From Halomonas binhaiensis (lineage in GTDB: Bacteria > Pseudomonadota > Gammaproteobacteria > Pseudomonadales > Halomonadaceae), in contig NZ_CP038437.2 of assembly GCF_008329985.2 (NCBI RefSeq), positions 4,712,001 through 4,776,000 of the forward strand: a stretch of 64,000 bases of DNA. Reading direction: 5' to 3'. The notes below the pieces were generated by a model. It did not search any database and was not told the origin of the DNA. It worked only from the letters and a program-made list of their open reading frames with translations. Of this stretch, positions 1 through 12,178 are shown one piece after another. Both the position numbers and the translations under genes were made by a program. Numbering within the stretch: position 1 is the stretch's first letter; the number at the start of each line of letters is the position of its first letter.

Positions 1-51
1 CAGGCTCATCGAGTGCTGGCCAAGGAACTGATTCGCCGGTTGTCTCTGTAG
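1..51 (+). CDS. parA: ParA chromosome-partitioning ATPase, C-terminal end only
   Basis: Only the last 16 codons and a TAG stop lie in the window, so the gene starts upstream. The visible tail (ending KELIRRLSL) is a basic helix of the kind that closes ParA/Soj ATPases. The call rests mainly on position: it lies 49 bp upstream of parB in the same direction, and parAB normally precedes the atp operon in gammaproteobacteria. No catalytic motif is visible here. Confidence 0.7.
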   Translation, partial: QAHRVLAKELIRRLSL

Positions 52-100
52 TAAGCGTTTTTTTGATGCAGTGTCTGCTTTGTGAGATGAGGGGAAGTCG

Positions 101-1012
101 ATGACCCGTAAACGCGCCTTGGGACGTGGCCTGGATGCTCTGATCGGTGCTGGAGCTCGCCGTCGCGAAAGCCTGGACTTGCCCGAAAGCGGACTCGATG
201 GCAACGAAGGCGCAGTCGATGCCGCACTTGGCGTTCAGGATCGCCTTGAACGCTTGCCACTTGGCCAGTTGAGTCGGGGAAAGTACCAGCCGCGTCGTGA
301 CATCCGTCCTGAAGCTCTGGAAGAGCTTGCAGACTCCATTCGTGCTCAGGGGGTCATGCAGCCCATTGTGGTCCGACCCATCGGGCCCGATCGTTATGAA
401 ATCATCGCAGGTGAGCGACGTTGGCGTGCATCCCAACTCGCCGAACTGGATGTTATTCCAGCAGTGGTGCGTGATGTTACCGATGAAGTTGCACTGGCCC
501 TGGCCCTGATCGAAAACATTCAGCGTGAAAATCTCAATCCTGTTGAAGAGGCCCTGGCGCTCAAGCGTCTGATCGATGAGTTTGAGTTGACCCAGCAGCA
601 GGTTGCCGATGCCGTGGGACGTTCCCGGGCACAGGTAGCCAACCTGTTACGTCTGTTATCTCTGGATCCTGAAGTTCAGACCTTGCTCGAGCGTGGTGAT
701 CTGGATATGGGACATGCGCGTGCGCTGCTTACCTTGCCGCCACTCAAGCAGCGCAAGGCCGCCCATGAAGTGGTCAACAAGGATCTTACCGTGAGGGCCA
801 CTGAAGCCTTGGTCAAGCAATTGACCAGCGATAAACCCAAGACCACCAAACCTTCTCCGCCAAGCCAGGATGTAGCGCGCCTGGAAACACGCCTGGCCGA
901 AGTGTTGGGAGCACCGGTAAAAATTCAGCATGGAAAGGCTGGCAAGGGAAAAGTGATGATTCAGTACTCCAGCCTTGACGAACTTGATGGAATTCTCGCG
1001 CATATTCGCTGA
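101..1012 (+). CDS. parB: ParB chromosome-partitioning protein (parS-binding CTPase)
   Basis: A 303-residue ParB/Spo0J protein. It binds centromere-like parS sites, spreads as a CTP-dependent clamp and works with ParA to segregate origins. The N-terminal tail (RKRALGRGLDALIG) is the usual ParA-contact region. The nuclease-like CTP-binding domain holds GERRWRAS at residues 104-111 and ENIQREN at 138-144. A helix-turn-helix follows at about 163-185 and a C-terminal dimerisation domain ends the protein. The start is an ATG behind a GAGGGGA ribosome-binding site at 88-94. Length is normal. I saw no parS site in the window. Confidence 0.96.
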   Translation: MTRKRALGRGLDALIGAGARRRESLDLPESGLDGNEGAVDAALGVQDRLERLPLGQLSRGKYQPRRDIRPEALEELADSIRAQGVMQPIVVRPIGPDRYEIIAGERRWRASQLAELDVIPAVVRDVTDEVALALALIENIQRENLNPVEEALALKRLIDEFELTQQQVADAVGRSRAQVANLLRLLSLDPEVQTLLERGDLDMGHARALLTLPPLKQRKAAHEVVNKDLTVRATEALVKQLTSDKPKTTKPSPPSQDVARLETRLAEVLGAPVKIQHGKAGKGKVMIQYSSLDELDGILAHIR

Positions 1013-1171
1013 AAAGAGCGGGAATGTGGAGTGTTCTACCGCTTTTATGATGAAAAGAGAATGTAGTAAATAGGCGTATTATTCTATTTGCTTGCTAATT
1101 AATATAGCGACAAGTTCTGCGCATTTAGTCGAAAACTTGCGACAAGTACGCGCAAATACATACTACTTCGG

Positions 1172-1200
1172 TTGAAGCAGTAAGTTCCCTTCCCTATAAT
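1172..1200 (+). promoter_or_regulatory. Sigma-70 promoter of the atp operon
   Basis: A -35 box TTGAAG at 1172-1177 and a perfect -10 box TATAAT at 1195-1200 are separated by 17 bp, the optimal spacing. It is the best promoter match between parB and atpI. Transcription should start near 1207 and give a leader of about 140 nt before atpI. Confidence 0.8.
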
Positions 1201-1211
1201 CGCGCCGAAGT

Positions 1212-1239
1212 CTGTCAGTGGTTTGGCATCCACTGACAG
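1212..1239 (+). other. Perfect 10-bp hairpin in the atp mRNA leader
   Basis: CTGTCAGTGG (1212-1221) pairs perfectly with CCACTGACAG (1230-1239) around an 8-nt loop. It begins about five bases after the predicted transcription start. There is no T-run, so it is not a terminator. A 5' stabilising stem or a regulatory structure are both possible. Confidence 0.6.
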
Positions 1240-1349
1240 CAAGACGATGGAAAATACGCTTGCACGAAAAGGCATCACCGGTAGGTTGATCAGTGAGTTA
1301 CTGGTGATACGCAAGTTGCACAGACCACGCGGCGCAGCAGGAGAGACCC

Positions 1350-1736
1350 TTGGCGGCCAGTATTCAACGACCCCAGGTAAAACGACTGCTGCAGGTGCAA
1401 TTGGCCGTGGTGGCACTGCTGAGTGCGCTTGCAGGGATTGGTTTTGGCGTATCCGGTGCGGCTTCAGCTGCAACGGGAGGGCTGGTTGCCTTTTTGCCCA
1501 ATGCTTTCTTTGCCTGGCGCGTATTTCGCTATCAGGGAGCGCGATACTCCCGAGCCATCGTCAATAGTTTCTATCGTGCGGAAGCCGGCAAGTTCGGTTT
1601 GACGGCGGCGCTGTTCACTCTAGTGTTCATCGCAGTGCCTCCTTCAAACCCAACTTTTTTCTTTGGCGCTTACGTGGTGACGTTGTTCGTTCATTGGCTG
1701 GGTCCCTGGCTGGTGAAACGTCCGTCGCACACATAA
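1350..1736 (+). CDS. atpI: ATP synthase protein I
   Basis: A small integral membrane protein of 128 residues with four hydrophobic segments. It is the usual first gene of the atp operon, where it helps assemble the c-ring and is not part of the finished enzyme. The start is a TTG with an AGGAG ribosome-binding site (1339-1343) six bases upstream. No in-frame ATG in the right place fits better. The motif GAASAATGGLVAFLPNAFFAWR in the second and third membrane segments is characteristic of the family. It is followed 13 bp later by atpB. Confidence 0.92.
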   Translation: MAASIQRPQVKRLLQVQLAVVALLSALAGIGFGVSGAASAATGGLVAFLPNAFFAWRVFRYQGARYSRAIVNSFYRAEAGKFGLTAALFTLVFIAVPPSNPTFFFGAYVVTLFVHWLGPWLVKRPSHT

Positions 1737-1740
1737 ATAA

Positions 1741-2951
<1,211 letters not shown>

Positions 2952-3014
2952 TGCGCTGGCTCGAGAGAGCCATCGACCCGTTAACCCCAAACCCGTAACG
3001 CGAGAGGTGCTGGC

Positions 3015-3485
3015 GTGAACCTGAACCTTACCCTAGTCGGCCAGGCTATCGCCTTTGCGTTCTTCGTCTGGTTCTGCATGAAGTTTATTTGGCCGCCGGT
3101 CATGCAAGCTCTGCAGGAACGTCAGAAGAAGATCGCCGATGGTCTGGATGCTGCCAGCCGTGCGGCGCGTGATCTTGAAGTGGCCGAGCAAGAGGCCAGC
3201 GAGACACTGCGCAAGTGCAAGGAAGAGGCAGCTGCGATTCTGGAGCAGGCCCAGAAGCAGGCTAACCAGAAGCTTGAGCAGGCTCGCGAGGATGCCCGTC
3301 TTGAAGGCGAGCGCATGATCGCCAAGGCCAAGGCCGAGATCGAGCAGGAAGTGACCCGTGCGAAGGAAGATCTGCGCGGACAAGTGTCACGCCTTGCGAT
3401 CCTGGGCGCTGAGCGAATCCTGGAGTCCTCCATCGACGAGAAGCAGCATGCTTCCATCGTCGACAAACTCGCCAAAGAGCTCTGA
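3015..3485 (+). CDS. atpF: F1Fo ATP synthase subunit b
   Basis: Subunit b, 156 residues. One N-terminal membrane helix anchors a long charged coiled-coil stalk (about residues 30-140, rich in E, K, A, Q) that reaches up to the F1 delta subunit as part of the stator. The GTG start follows GAGAGG at a suitable distance. The length equals E. coli subunit b. It is followed 10 bp later by atpH. Confidence 0.97.
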   Translation: MNLNLTLVGQAIAFAFFVWFCMKFIWPPVMQALQERQKKIADGLDAASRAARDLEVAEQEASETLRKCKEEAAAILEQAQKQANQKLEQAREDARLEGERMIAKAKAEIEQEVTRAKEDLRGQVSRLAILGAERILESSIDEKQHASIVDKLAKEL

Positions 3486-3495
3486 GGAGGTGACC

Positions 3496-4035
3496 ATGGC
3501 GGAAGCGTCAACTATCGCTCGCCCCTACGCCAAGGCTGCTTTCGAGTACGCCCTGGCGAAAGGCGCGCTCGACGACTGGTCCGGCATGTTGGCCCTTGTG
3601 GCGCAGGTCGTCAGCGATGACGATCTGCGTTCCCGAGTGCTCGATAATCCCAAGCTGTCCAGCGCACAGAAGGCTGATGTTGTCGTCGACGTCTGTGGTG
3701 AAGCCGTCAATGACGATCTCAAGAACTTCATCCGTCTGGTAGGCCAGAAAGGCCGCCTGATGGCGCTCGACGTCATCGCCGAGCAGTTCGAGGCGTTGAA
3801 GGCTCAGCAGGAGAAGCGCATGGAGGTGGAGATCCTGTCCGCCTTTGCGCTTTCCGAGGCACAGGAACAATCGCTCGCGAGTGCACTGGCCAAGCGTCTG
3901 GACCGCGAAATCTCCATTACCACTCAGGTGGATCCATCGCTTCTGGGCGGCGTGATCCTGCGTGCCGGTGATACCGTCATTGACGGTTCGGTACGTGGTC
4001 GATTGAGCCGTCTCCAGGACGTCCTTTCCGCCTGA
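3496..4035 (+). CDS. atpH: F1Fo ATP synthase subunit delta
   Basis: The 179-residue delta subunit that caps the F1 head and binds subunit b. The chosen start is the ATG at 3496 behind GAGGAGG (3484-3490). A longer open frame starting at 3358 would overlap atpF extensively and has no support. The N-terminal [12 protein letters not shown] is the standard opening of the family. The C-terminal [22 protein letters not shown] is the conserved delta signature. Confidence 0.97.
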   Translation: MAEASTIARPYAKAAFEYALAKGALDDWSGMLALVAQVVSDDDLRSRVLDNPKLSSAQKADVVVDVCGEAVNDDLKNFIRLVGQKGRLMALDVIAEQFEALKAQQEKRMEVEILSAFALSEAQEQSLASALAKRLDREISITTQVDPSLLGGVILRAGDTVIDGSVRGRLSRLQDVLSA

Positions 4036-4051
4036 GTCTGAGGGACATGGC

Positions 4052-5596
4052 ATGCAGCAACTGAATCCTTCCGAGATTAGCGACATCATCAAGCAGCGTA
4101 TCGAAAAGCTGGATGTCGCTTCTGAAGCCCGTAATCAGGGCACGGTCGTCAGTGTGTCTGACGGTATCGTGCAGATTCACGGCCTCGCCGACGCAATGTT
4201 CGGTGAGATGATTGAATTCCCCGGCGGCGTCTTTGGTATGGCCCTGAACCTCGAGCGCGACAGTGTCGGCGCCGTGGTCCTGGGAGACTATCTGCAGCTG
4301 GAAGAGGGCATGACTGCCCAGTGTACTGGCCGTATCCTTGAAGTGCCGGTGGGTCCTGAGCTGCGCGGTCGCGTAGTTGATGCCCTCGGTAATCCGATCG
4401 ATGGCAAGGGTGACCTGGGCACTTCCCTGACTGACGCAGTCGAGAAGGTTGCTCCGGGCGTTATCACCCGTCAGTCGGTCGATGAGCCGATCCAGACAGG
4501 CTTCAAGTCCATCGATGCCATGGTGCCGATCGGCCGCGGTCAGCGTGAGTTGATCATCGGTGACCGTCAGATTGGTAAGTCGGCCATCGCCATCGACACC
4601 ATCATCAACCAGAAAGGCAAGGACGTCACCTGCGTCTATGTGGCCATCGGCCAGAAGCAGTCGACCATTGCCAACGTGGTGCGCAAGCTCGAAGAGCATG
4701 GCGCGATGGATCACACTATCGTGGTTGCCGCTGGTGCCGCTGACCCGGCTCCGATGCAGTTCCTTGCTGCCTACTCCGGCTGCACCATGGGTGAGTACTT
4801 CCGTGACCGTGGTGAAGATGCCCTGATCGTTTACGATGACCTGTCCAAGCAGGCTGTGGCGTATCGTCAGGTGTCCTTGCTGCTGCGTCGTCCGCCGGGC
4901 CGTGAAGCCTATCCTGGTGACGTCTTCTATCTCCACTCTCGTCTGCTCGAGCGTGCAGCTCGCGTCAATGCCGACTATGTCGAGAAGTTCACCAACGGTG
5001 AAGTGAAAGGCAAGACCGGCTCTCTGACCGCTCTGCCGATCATCGAGACTCAGGCTGGGGACGTTTCCGCTTTCGTTCCGACCAACGTGATCTCCATCAC
5101 CGATGGTCAGATCTTCCTCGAGACCGACCTGTTCAACTCAGGTATCCGCCCGGCCATCAATGCTGGTCTGTCGGTATCTCGTGTGGGTGGTGCTGCTCAG
5201 ACCAAGATCATCAAGAAGCTTGGTGGTAGCGTGCGTCTGGCTCTGGCCCAGTACCGCGAACTGGCAGCTTTCTCCCAGTTCGCTTCCGATCTGGATGAAG
5301 CTACCCGCAAGCAGCTGGAGCATGGTCAGCGTGTCACCGAGCTGATGAAACAGGCTCAGTATGCGCCCATGTCCGTGGCCGAAATGGCTATCTCCCTGTA
5401 CGCCGCTAACGAAGGCTACCTGGACGATGTCGAAGTCAAGAAGGTACTCGACTTCGAACATGCTCTGCATGAGTTCATGAAGTCCGAGTATGGCGCGCTG
5501 ATCGACAAGATCAACGAGTCCGGCGACTACAGCAGCGAGATCCAGGACGGTCTGAAGCAGGGTCTCGACAAGTTCAAGGCCACTCAGAGCTGGTAA
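4052..5596 (+). CDS. atpA: F1Fo ATP synthase subunit alpha
   Basis: The 514-residue alpha subunit carries the non-catalytic nucleotide sites of the F1 hexamer. The Walker A segment GDRQIGKS lies at about residue 169. The conserved [17 protein letters not shown] is in the second half. Length matches E. coli (513). The start follows GAGGGA. It is followed by a UUCG-capped hairpin (5605-5624) before atpG. Confidence 0.98.
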   Translation: MQQLNPSEISDIIKQRIEKLDVASEARNQGTVVSVSDGIVQIHGLADAMFGEMIEFPGGVFGMALNLERDSVGAVVLGDYLQLEEGMTAQCTGRILEVPVGPELRGRVVDALGNPIDGKGDLGTSLTDAVEKVAPGVITRQSVDEPIQTGFKSIDAMVPIGRGQRELIIGDRQIGKSAIAIDTIINQKGKDVTCVYVAIGQKQSTIANVVRKLEEHGAMDHTIVVAAGAADPAPMQFLAAYSGCTMGEYFRDRGEDALIVYDDLSKQAVAYRQVSLLLRRPPGREAYPGDVFYLHSRLLERAARVNADYVEKFTNGEVKGKTGSLTALPIIETQAGDVSAFVPTNVISITDGQIFLETDLFNSGIRPAINAGLSVSRVGGAAQTKIIKKLGGSVRLALAQYRELAAFSQFASDLDEATRKQLEHGQRVTELMKQAQYAPMSVAEMAISLYAANEGYLDDVEVKKVLDFEHALHEFMKSEYGALIDKINESGDYSSEIQDGLKQGLDKFKATQSW

Positions 5597-5604
5597 TCCC
5601 CTCG

Positions 5605-5624
5605 GGCCCGCCTTCGGGCGGGCC
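5605..5624 (+). other. UUCG-tetraloop hairpin between atpA and atpG
   Basis: GGCCCGCC (5605-5612) pairs perfectly with GGCGGGCC (5617-5624) around a TTCG loop, one of the most stable RNA tetraloops. No T-run follows. It is therefore more likely an mRNA-stability or processing element within the operon than a terminator. Confidence 0.7.
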
Positions 5625-5667
5625 GTGTGGACAACATTCTGAGGGTCACGAACAAAGGTAGATCGCC

Positions 5668-6543
5668 ATGGCAGTCGGAAAAGAGATTCGCACCCAGATC
5701 GGGAGCATCAAGAACACGCAGAAGATCACCAATGCGATGCAGATGGTGGCGGCGTCGAAGATGCGCAAGACCCAGGATCGGATGAAGGCTACCCAGCCTT
5801 ACGCCCAGCAGATCCGTGCCGTCGTTGGTCACCTCTCCCAGGCTACCCCGGAGTACAAGCATCCGTGGCTGGAAGAGCGTGAGGTCAAGCGTGTTGGCTA
5901 CATCGTCGTTTCCACTGACCGTGGTCTGTGCGGCGGCCTGAACGTCAACCTGTTCAAGGCTGTGGTCAACGACGCCCAGGCATGGCACAACAAGGGCGCT
6001 GAGCTCGATTTCTGTGCCCTTGGCAGCAAGGCTGGCGGTTTTTTCCGTAAGTACGGTGGAAACCTGGTCGCCTCCAAGAGTGGCCTGGGTGAAACGCCGA
6101 GTCTTGATGACCTGATCGGTAACGTGAAGGTGATGCTGGATGCCTATGATTCAGGCTCCATCGATCGTCTCTACGTGGTGTACAACGAATTCGTCAATAC
6201 CATGACGCAGACGCCGGTCGTCCGTCAGCTGTTACCGCTGACCATGGACTCCGCTGCGGATGATGACGAGAACAAGCGTCCCAGCAGTTGGGACTACCTG
6301 TATGAGCCGGATGCCAAGGCGCTGCTCGATAGCCTGCTCGTGCGCTATGTGGAAGCGCAGGTGTATCAGGCTGTGGTCGAGAATGCGGCCTGCGAGCAGG
6401 CGGCACGCATGATCGCGATGAAGAGCGCCACCGACAATGCTGGCAACCTCATCGATGAACTGGAGCTGGTGTACAACAAGGCCCGTCAGGCGGCCATTAC
6501 CCAGGAAATCTCCGAGATCGTTGGTGGTGCTGCAGCGGTATAG
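5668..6543 (+). CDS. atpG: F1Fo ATP synthase subunit gamma
   Basis: The gamma subunit (291 residues) is the central rotor shaft. The N-terminal helix begins [18 protein letters not shown]. The conserved C-terminal helix contains [17 protein letters not shown] and [21 protein letters not shown]. Both are standard family signatures. It lies between atpA and atpD in the usual order. Confidence 0.98.
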   Translation: MAVGKEIRTQIGSIKNTQKITNAMQMVAASKMRKTQDRMKATQPYAQQIRAVVGHLSQATPEYKHPWLEEREVKRVGYIVVSTDRGLCGGLNVNLFKAVVNDAQAWHNKGAELDFCALGSKAGGFFRKYGGNLVASKSGLGETPSLDDLIGNVKVMLDAYDSGSIDRLYVVYNEFVNTMTQTPVVRQLLPLTMDSAADDDENKRPSSWDYLYEPDAKALLDSLLVRYVEAQVYQAVVENAACEQAARMIAMKSATDNAGNLIDELELVYNKARQAAITQEISEIVGGAAAV

Positions 6544-6559
6544 CGTCGGTTGGTTCTGA

Positions 6560-8011
<1,452 letters not shown>

Positions 8012-8017
8012 TCCCTT

Positions 8018-8058
8018 AGGAAATGCCGGATGTGACCGAGTCACATCGGTATTTCCTT
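8018..8058 (+). other. Long hairpin between atpD and atpC
   Basis: The segment AGGAAATGCC-GGATGTGA (from 8018) pairs with TCACATC-GGTATTTCCT (to 8058) over about 17 pairs, with one G-U pair and one bulged G, around a loop of roughly four bases. The sequence TTCTTTCT follows. It may act as a leaky terminator or processing site that lowers epsilon expression relative to beta. Confidence 0.6.
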
Positions 8059-8077
8059 CTTTCTGGGAGACGTCTCA

Positions 8078-8506
8078 ATGACGAAGACCATTCAATGCGA
8101 GATCGTCAGTGCTGAAAGCTCTGTCTACTCCGGTAGCGTTGAGCAGGTGGTGGCGGCTGGCATCATGGGGGATCTCGGCATCCTGGCTGGCCATACGCCA
8201 CTGCTTACCGAGTTGGCTCCTGGTCCTGTCCGGGTGCTTACCGAGCAAGGTGAAGAACATTTCTATGTCTCCGGCGGCTTCATTGAAGTACAGCCCGACA
8301 AAGTAATTGTGCTCGCCGATGCTGCGGTACGTGCAGCAGATCTGGATGAAGCCGCTGCCGAGGAAGCCCGTCAGCAGGCCCTCAAGGATATGCACGAAAA
8401 ATCGGCGGAGCTGGATTATTCCCGTGCCACTGCCGAGCTTGCCGAAGCCATGGCTCAGTTGCGTACCATCAATCAACTGCGTCGCAAGGCTCGTAGCAAG
8501 AGCTGA
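8078..8506 (+). CDS. atpC: F1Fo ATP synthase subunit epsilon
   Basis: The epsilon subunit, 142 residues, is the rotor foot and inhibits ATP hydrolysis. The N-terminal beta-sandwich contains GDLGILAGHTPLLTEL. The C-terminal helical hairpin is rich in A, E and R. Length is normal. It is the last gene of the operon and is followed by a strong terminator. Confidence 0.97.
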   Translation: MTKTIQCEIVSAESSVYSGSVEQVVAAGIMGDLGILAGHTPLLTELAPGPVRVLTEQGEEHFYVSGGFIEVQPDKVIVLADAAVRAADLDEAAAEEARQQALKDMHEKSAELDYSRATAELAEAMAQLRTINQLRRKARSKS

Positions 8507-8541
8507 TCTTGTATTGCCAAGCGCTGATCCTCTATGAGGAC

Positions 8542-8578
8542 AAACGCCCCCGAATAGCGTATTCGGGGGCGTTTTTTT
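8542..8578 (+). terminator. Rho-independent terminator of the atp operon
   Basis: A perfect 15-bp stem (8542-8556 with 8560-8574, core CGCCCCCGAAT against ATTCGGGGGCG) around a 3-base loop runs directly into a T-tract. Confidence 0.93.
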
Positions 8579-8717
8579 ATCTGGCTTTTCATGGGTAACT
8601 TCGTTGCCTGTTGCGAGCATGGCATCATTGCTTACCATTGATGCGCCCAATCCTGGGCAAGTCTTCTCTGACAGCCCTTCCATGCCGTAGGAACCGCGGC
8701 AGAATCAGGAGATGTCG

Positions 8718-10088
8718 ATGAACCTTTCACCGACACTGGAAACCCACAAGCACGTGTTGATTCGGGCGCTGGCCGTGAAGGACCAGGCATTGCTGGATGA
8801 ACGCTTGCCTGAAATACGTTCAGCGGACCTGGCGGAAATCCTCGATCAACTGATTGAAGATGATGATCTGGCCACTGCCCTGGCATTATTTGCGTGCTTG
8901 CCGATTGAGCGGAAGGCCAGCGTGTTTGGCCATATCCCCAGTGATGGTCAGGAAAGGCTCAGTGCTTCCATTGGGGATGGCGACCTGGTTCGTATCCTGG
9001 ATCGCATGGGCTCGGATGAGCGTGCCGATGTCTTCAAGCTGTTCGATGATGATCGCAAGGAAGCCCTGTTGCGGCGTATGGCGCACCGTGAACGCGAGGC
9101 ATTGAAGCGCCTGGCCAGCTATGAGGAAGGGACGGCTGGGGCCTTGATGACCTCGGATTATGTTGCGATTCCCTCTGGACTCACCGTGGCTCAGGCGATC
9201 ATGAGGGTTCGCCAGACGGCACCGGATGCAGAAACTGTCTACCAGATCTATGTCATCGACAACCAAGGTTGTCTGATTGGCACCATGTCCTTGCGACAGC
9301 TGATGGTGGCACGTCCTCAAGCGTTGATTGACGATCTGATGATCCATGATGTCATCAAGATTGGCGTGGAAGCCGAACAGGAGGAAGTCGCCAGGGTCGT
9401 AGCCCGTTATGACCTCCTGGCCTTGCCGGTGATTGATGCTGAACAACGACTGATTGGCATCGTGACACACGACGATGCCATGGACGTCGTGGAGACCGAG
9501 GCAACGGAAGATATCCACAAGGGGATGTCGATAGGTCAGTTGAAAGATGGAGTTTCCCGGGTACCGTTATGGAGTCTGTACCGCAAGAGAGTGACCTGGC
9601 TGGTGCTGCTGGTGTTTGGCAACCTGTTTTCGGGGGCAGGAATTGCCTATTTCGAAGACACCATTGCAGCCCAGGTGAGTCTGGTGTTCTTTCTGCCTTT
9701 GCTGATCGGCAGTGGTGGGAATGCAGGTGCTCAGGCGGCTACTTTGATGGTCCGCGGTATGGCCACAGGTGATGTCGGAGTAAAGGACTGGGGCAAGTTG
9801 CTTGGGCGTGAGCTCCTGGTTGCTGGTTCGCTTGGCCTGACCATGGCGCTGGCAGTAGCACCCATTGGTGTCATGCGTGGCGGCGATGCTATTGCGATTG
9901 TGGTTGCCATCAGCATGGTCAGTATCGTGTTGTTTGGCAGTCTGTTGGGGATGTGCTTGCCTTTTGTCCTCAATCGGCTGGGATGGGATCCGGCCACTGC
10001 ATCGGCACCCTTGGTAACGACGTTGATCGATGCTTCTGGGGTCATCATCTATTTCTCCATCGCGACTGCCGTTCTTGCCGGGATTTAA
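8718..10088 (+). CDS. mgtE: Magnesium transporter MgtE
   Basis: A 456-residue magnesium channel of the MgtE/SLC41 type. It has an N-terminal helical domain (about 1-130), a tandem CBS pair that senses cytoplasmic magnesium (about 130-255) and a C-terminal membrane domain of five helices. The membrane domain contains the family motif LPLLIGSGGNAGAQAATLMVRG. The AGGAG at 8707-8711 abuts the ATG at 8712 but sits six bases from the ATG at 8718, so the latter was chosen. The gene stands alone, between the atp terminator and uppP. Confidence 0.92.
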   Translation: MNLSPTLETHKHVLIRALAVKDQALLDERLPEIRSADLAEILDQLIEDDDLATALALFACLPIERKASVFGHIPSDGQERLSASIGDGDLVRILDRMGSDERADVFKLFDDDRKEALLRRMAHREREALKRLASYEEGTAGALMTSDYVAIPSGLTVAQAIMRVRQTAPDAETVYQIYVIDNQGCLIGTMSLRQLMVARPQALIDDLMIHDVIKIGVEAEQEEVARVVARYDLLALPVIDAEQRLIGIVTHDDAMDVVETEATEDIHKGMSIGQLKDGVSRVPLWSLYRKRVTWLVLLVFGNLFSGAGIAYFEDTIAAQVSLVFFLPLLIGSGGNAGAQAATLMVRGMATGDVGVKDWGKLLGRELLVAGSLGLTMALAVAPIGVMRGGDAIAIVVAISMVSIVLFGSLLGMCLPFVLNRLGWDPATASAPLVTTLIDASGVIIYFSIATAVLAGI

Positions 10089-10209
10089 GCTTCCTCTAAC
10101 TGTCGACAGCGGACAATCTTTTCTGTGGCATGTATCCTTTTGCACGCCACCGGGGCGCTTTGTTTAGTTCAACGGACGCTTATTTTCTGCTTCTACTACG
10201 GGTTACACC

Positions 10210-11007
10210 ATGGATTGGCTTCAGATTGTTGTTCTCTCATTGATTCAAGGAGTGACTGAGTTCCTTCCAGTTTCCAGTTCGGCACACTTGATTCTGGTTC
10301 CCGTATTCAGTGATTGGCCTGATCAAGGGCTGGCTTTCGATGTCGCCTTGCACGTCGGCAGTCTTGCAGCAGTGATCATCTATTTCCGTGAAGAGCTGCT
10401 GCGCATGATCGGCAGCTGGTTCAAGAGTGCAACCGGCAAAGGTACCGATGAGGATGCGCGGCTGGCCTGGTGGGTGATTCTGGCCACCATTCCTGTAGGA
10501 ATGGTAGGACTGGCATGCAAGGATCTGATCGAACAATATGCCCGCTCTCCTGTATTACTGGCTCTTGGCCTGATTGTGTTCGGTATTGTGCTTGGCGTGG
10601 TTGATTGGCGCTTTCGTGGTTCGCGCAGCGAGTATCAGATGAACTGGCGTGATGCCTTGCTGATTGGGCTGTCCCAGGCCTTGGCGCTGATTCCTGGCAC
10701 GTCTCGTTCAGGCATCACCATGACCATGGCGTTGATGCTGGGATTAAACCGTGAAGCTTCAGCGCGCTTTTCCTTTCTACTGTCGATTCCGGTCATTGTT
10801 CTTGCCGGTGGACTGGAAACCCTGGACCTGGTGGAGTCCGGCATTGATGTGAACTGGGGTGACCTGGCGCTGGGCACCGTACTGTCTGGCGTCAGCGCCT
10901 TTCTCTGTATCCATTTCTTCCTGTCATTCATCAAGCGCATTGGCATGCAGCCTTTCGTGATCTATCGCATCCTGCTCGGCATCGCCCTGCTATGGCTGTT
11001 CGCTTGA
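10210..11007 (+). CDS. uppP: Undecaprenyl-diphosphate phosphatase UppP (BacA family)
   Basis: A 265-residue membrane phosphatase that recycles undecaprenyl diphosphate to the monophosphate carrier for peptidoglycan and other envelope polymers, and gives bacitracin resistance. The two signatures are QGVTEFLPVSSSAH (residues 13-26) and PGTSRSG (162-168). Together they build the active site at the membrane surface. About seven to eight hydrophobic segments are visible. The apbE start lies 27 bp past the stop. Confidence 0.96.
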   Translation: MDWLQIVVLSLIQGVTEFLPVSSSAHLILVPVFSDWPDQGLAFDVALHVGSLAAVIIYFREELLRMIGSWFKSATGKGTDEDARLAWWVILATIPVGMVGLACKDLIEQYARSPVLLALGLIVFGIVLGVVDWRFRGSRSEYQMNWRDALLIGLSQALALIPGTSRSGITMTMALMLGLNREASARFSFLLSIPVIVLAGGLETLDLVESGIDVNWGDLALGTVLSGVSAFLCIHFFLSFIKRIGMQPFVIYRILLGIALLWLFA

Positions 11008-11033
11008 TGGAATCCTTCTTGAGGAGACGTTTC

Positions 11034-12119
11034 ATGCCTGTGGCATATCATCGCAATCTATTGTTTCCCCTATATCTATTACTGTTGCTGCTGGTTGTGT
11101 CGCTTGCCGGCTGCAGTGATGAGGAAACCCACAAGAATGTGACGCTGGAAGGTGACATATTCGGTACTTTCTATCAGGTCACCATCGCGGATCCTGTCGA
11201 TACCGGACAGGTTGAAGAAATCGAGCAGGGCATGCTCGATGTGCTGCATGGCATCGATATGTCCATGTCCACCTGGAAAGAAGACTCGGAGCTGTCGACC
11301 TTCAATCGTTCCCCTATAGGAGAGTGGCAGCCGCTTTCCCCTGAGCTGATGGAAGTTCTGGACATCAGCCGTTCGGTTTACCAGGCAAGTGGCGGTGCCT
11401 TCGATGTCACCGTCGGCGATCTGGTCAACCTGTGGAGCTTTGGCCCGGAAGCGCGGCCCAAGGAAATCCCCGATGAGGCAACGTTGGAGCAGCGTCTCTC
11501 CGAGGTCGGCATGGATGCCGTGGAACTGGATATGGATAAACTTGAGGCACGCCGCTTGCGTGATGTCTATGTAGACCTGTCCGGCGTCGCCAAGGGCTAT
11601 GCCACTGATAAAGTGGCGGAATACCTGGAGAGTCAGGGCATCAGCAACTACATGGTCAATCTGGGGGGAGAGATCAAGGCCAAGGGGCATCGTAACGGAG
11701 AGACCGGGCTTTGGCGCATAGGTATCGAAGTTCCGCAAGATAGTACTCCCAAGGCCCAGCATATCGTCGGCCTGAGTGATGTGACCGTTGCCACCTCGGG
11801 TGACTATCGCCATTACTTCGAGCAGGATGGCAAGCGTTATTCCCACACTATCGATCCACGCACTGGGCGCCCGATCACGCATCGCCTGGCATCTGTAACG
11901 GTTTTTCACTCGTCGAATGGGTGGGCGGATGCATGGGCGACCGCCATCAATGTACTGGGGGAAAAGGAAGGCATGACCCTGGCCATTGAGGAAGACCTGG
12001 CTGTGATGTTGCTGGTACGTAATGGTGATGGCTGGGAGAGTTGGGTGAGTCCGGCCTTCGTCGAACGTTTTGGTGAAGAAATGGTCGATGCTTTGGGGCT
12101 GAAAGTCGTCACCGAGTAG
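11034..12119 (+). CDS. apbE: FAD:protein FMN transferase ApbE (lipoprotein)
   Basis: A periplasmic lipoprotein of 361 residues that transfers FMN from FAD onto threonine of target proteins such as NqrB/NqrC and RnfD/RnfG. A hydrophobic signal is followed by the lipobox LAGC with Cys27. Further on are the ApbE landmarks DVYVDLSGVAKGYATDK, YMVNLGGEIKAKG and the C-terminal YSHTIDPRTGRP. The start is the ATG at 11034, seven bases after GAGGAG. A longer frame from 10992 would overlap uppP. No flavinylation target is encoded nearby, so its client must lie elsewhere. Confidence 0.93.
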   Translation: MPVAYHRNLLFPLYLLLLLLVVSLAGCSDEETHKNVTLEGDIFGTFYQVTIADPVDTGQVEEIEQGMLDVLHGIDMSMSTWKEDSELSTFNRSPIGEWQPLSPELMEVLDISRSVYQASGGAFDVTVGDLVNLWSFGPEARPKEIPDEATLEQRLSEVGMDAVELDMDKLEARRLRDVYVDLSGVAKGYATDKVAEYLESQGISNYMVNLGGEIKAKGHRNGETGLWRIGIEVPQDSTPKAQHIVGLSDVTVATSGDYRHYFEQDGKRYSHTIDPRTGRPITHRLASVTVFHSSNGWADAWATAINVLGEKEGMTLAIEEDLAVMLLVRNGDGWESWVSPAFVERFGEEMVDALGLKVVTE

Positions 12120-12178
12120 GTGTTTACCTGAATGGCCTACAATAGAGCCCATGAATTTTTGAACGACAAGGAATTACG

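Larger units (their letters stand above)
1013..1349 (+). other. parB-atpI intergenic region and atp leader
   Basis: This 337-bp gap holds a weak stem (AAAA-GCGG against CCGCTTTT, 1012-1048) just after parB, a sigma-70 promoter (1172-1200) and a leader hairpin (1212-1239). An open reading frame runs through 1223-1567 in another frame. It overlaps atpI, has no family resemblance and looks accidental. Nothing else is recognisable. Confidence 0.6.

Noticed and set aside
1223..1567. 114-residue frame overlapping the atp leader and atpI
   Set aside because: Wrong frame relative to the certain atpI, no family likeness and a structured leader explains the sequence.
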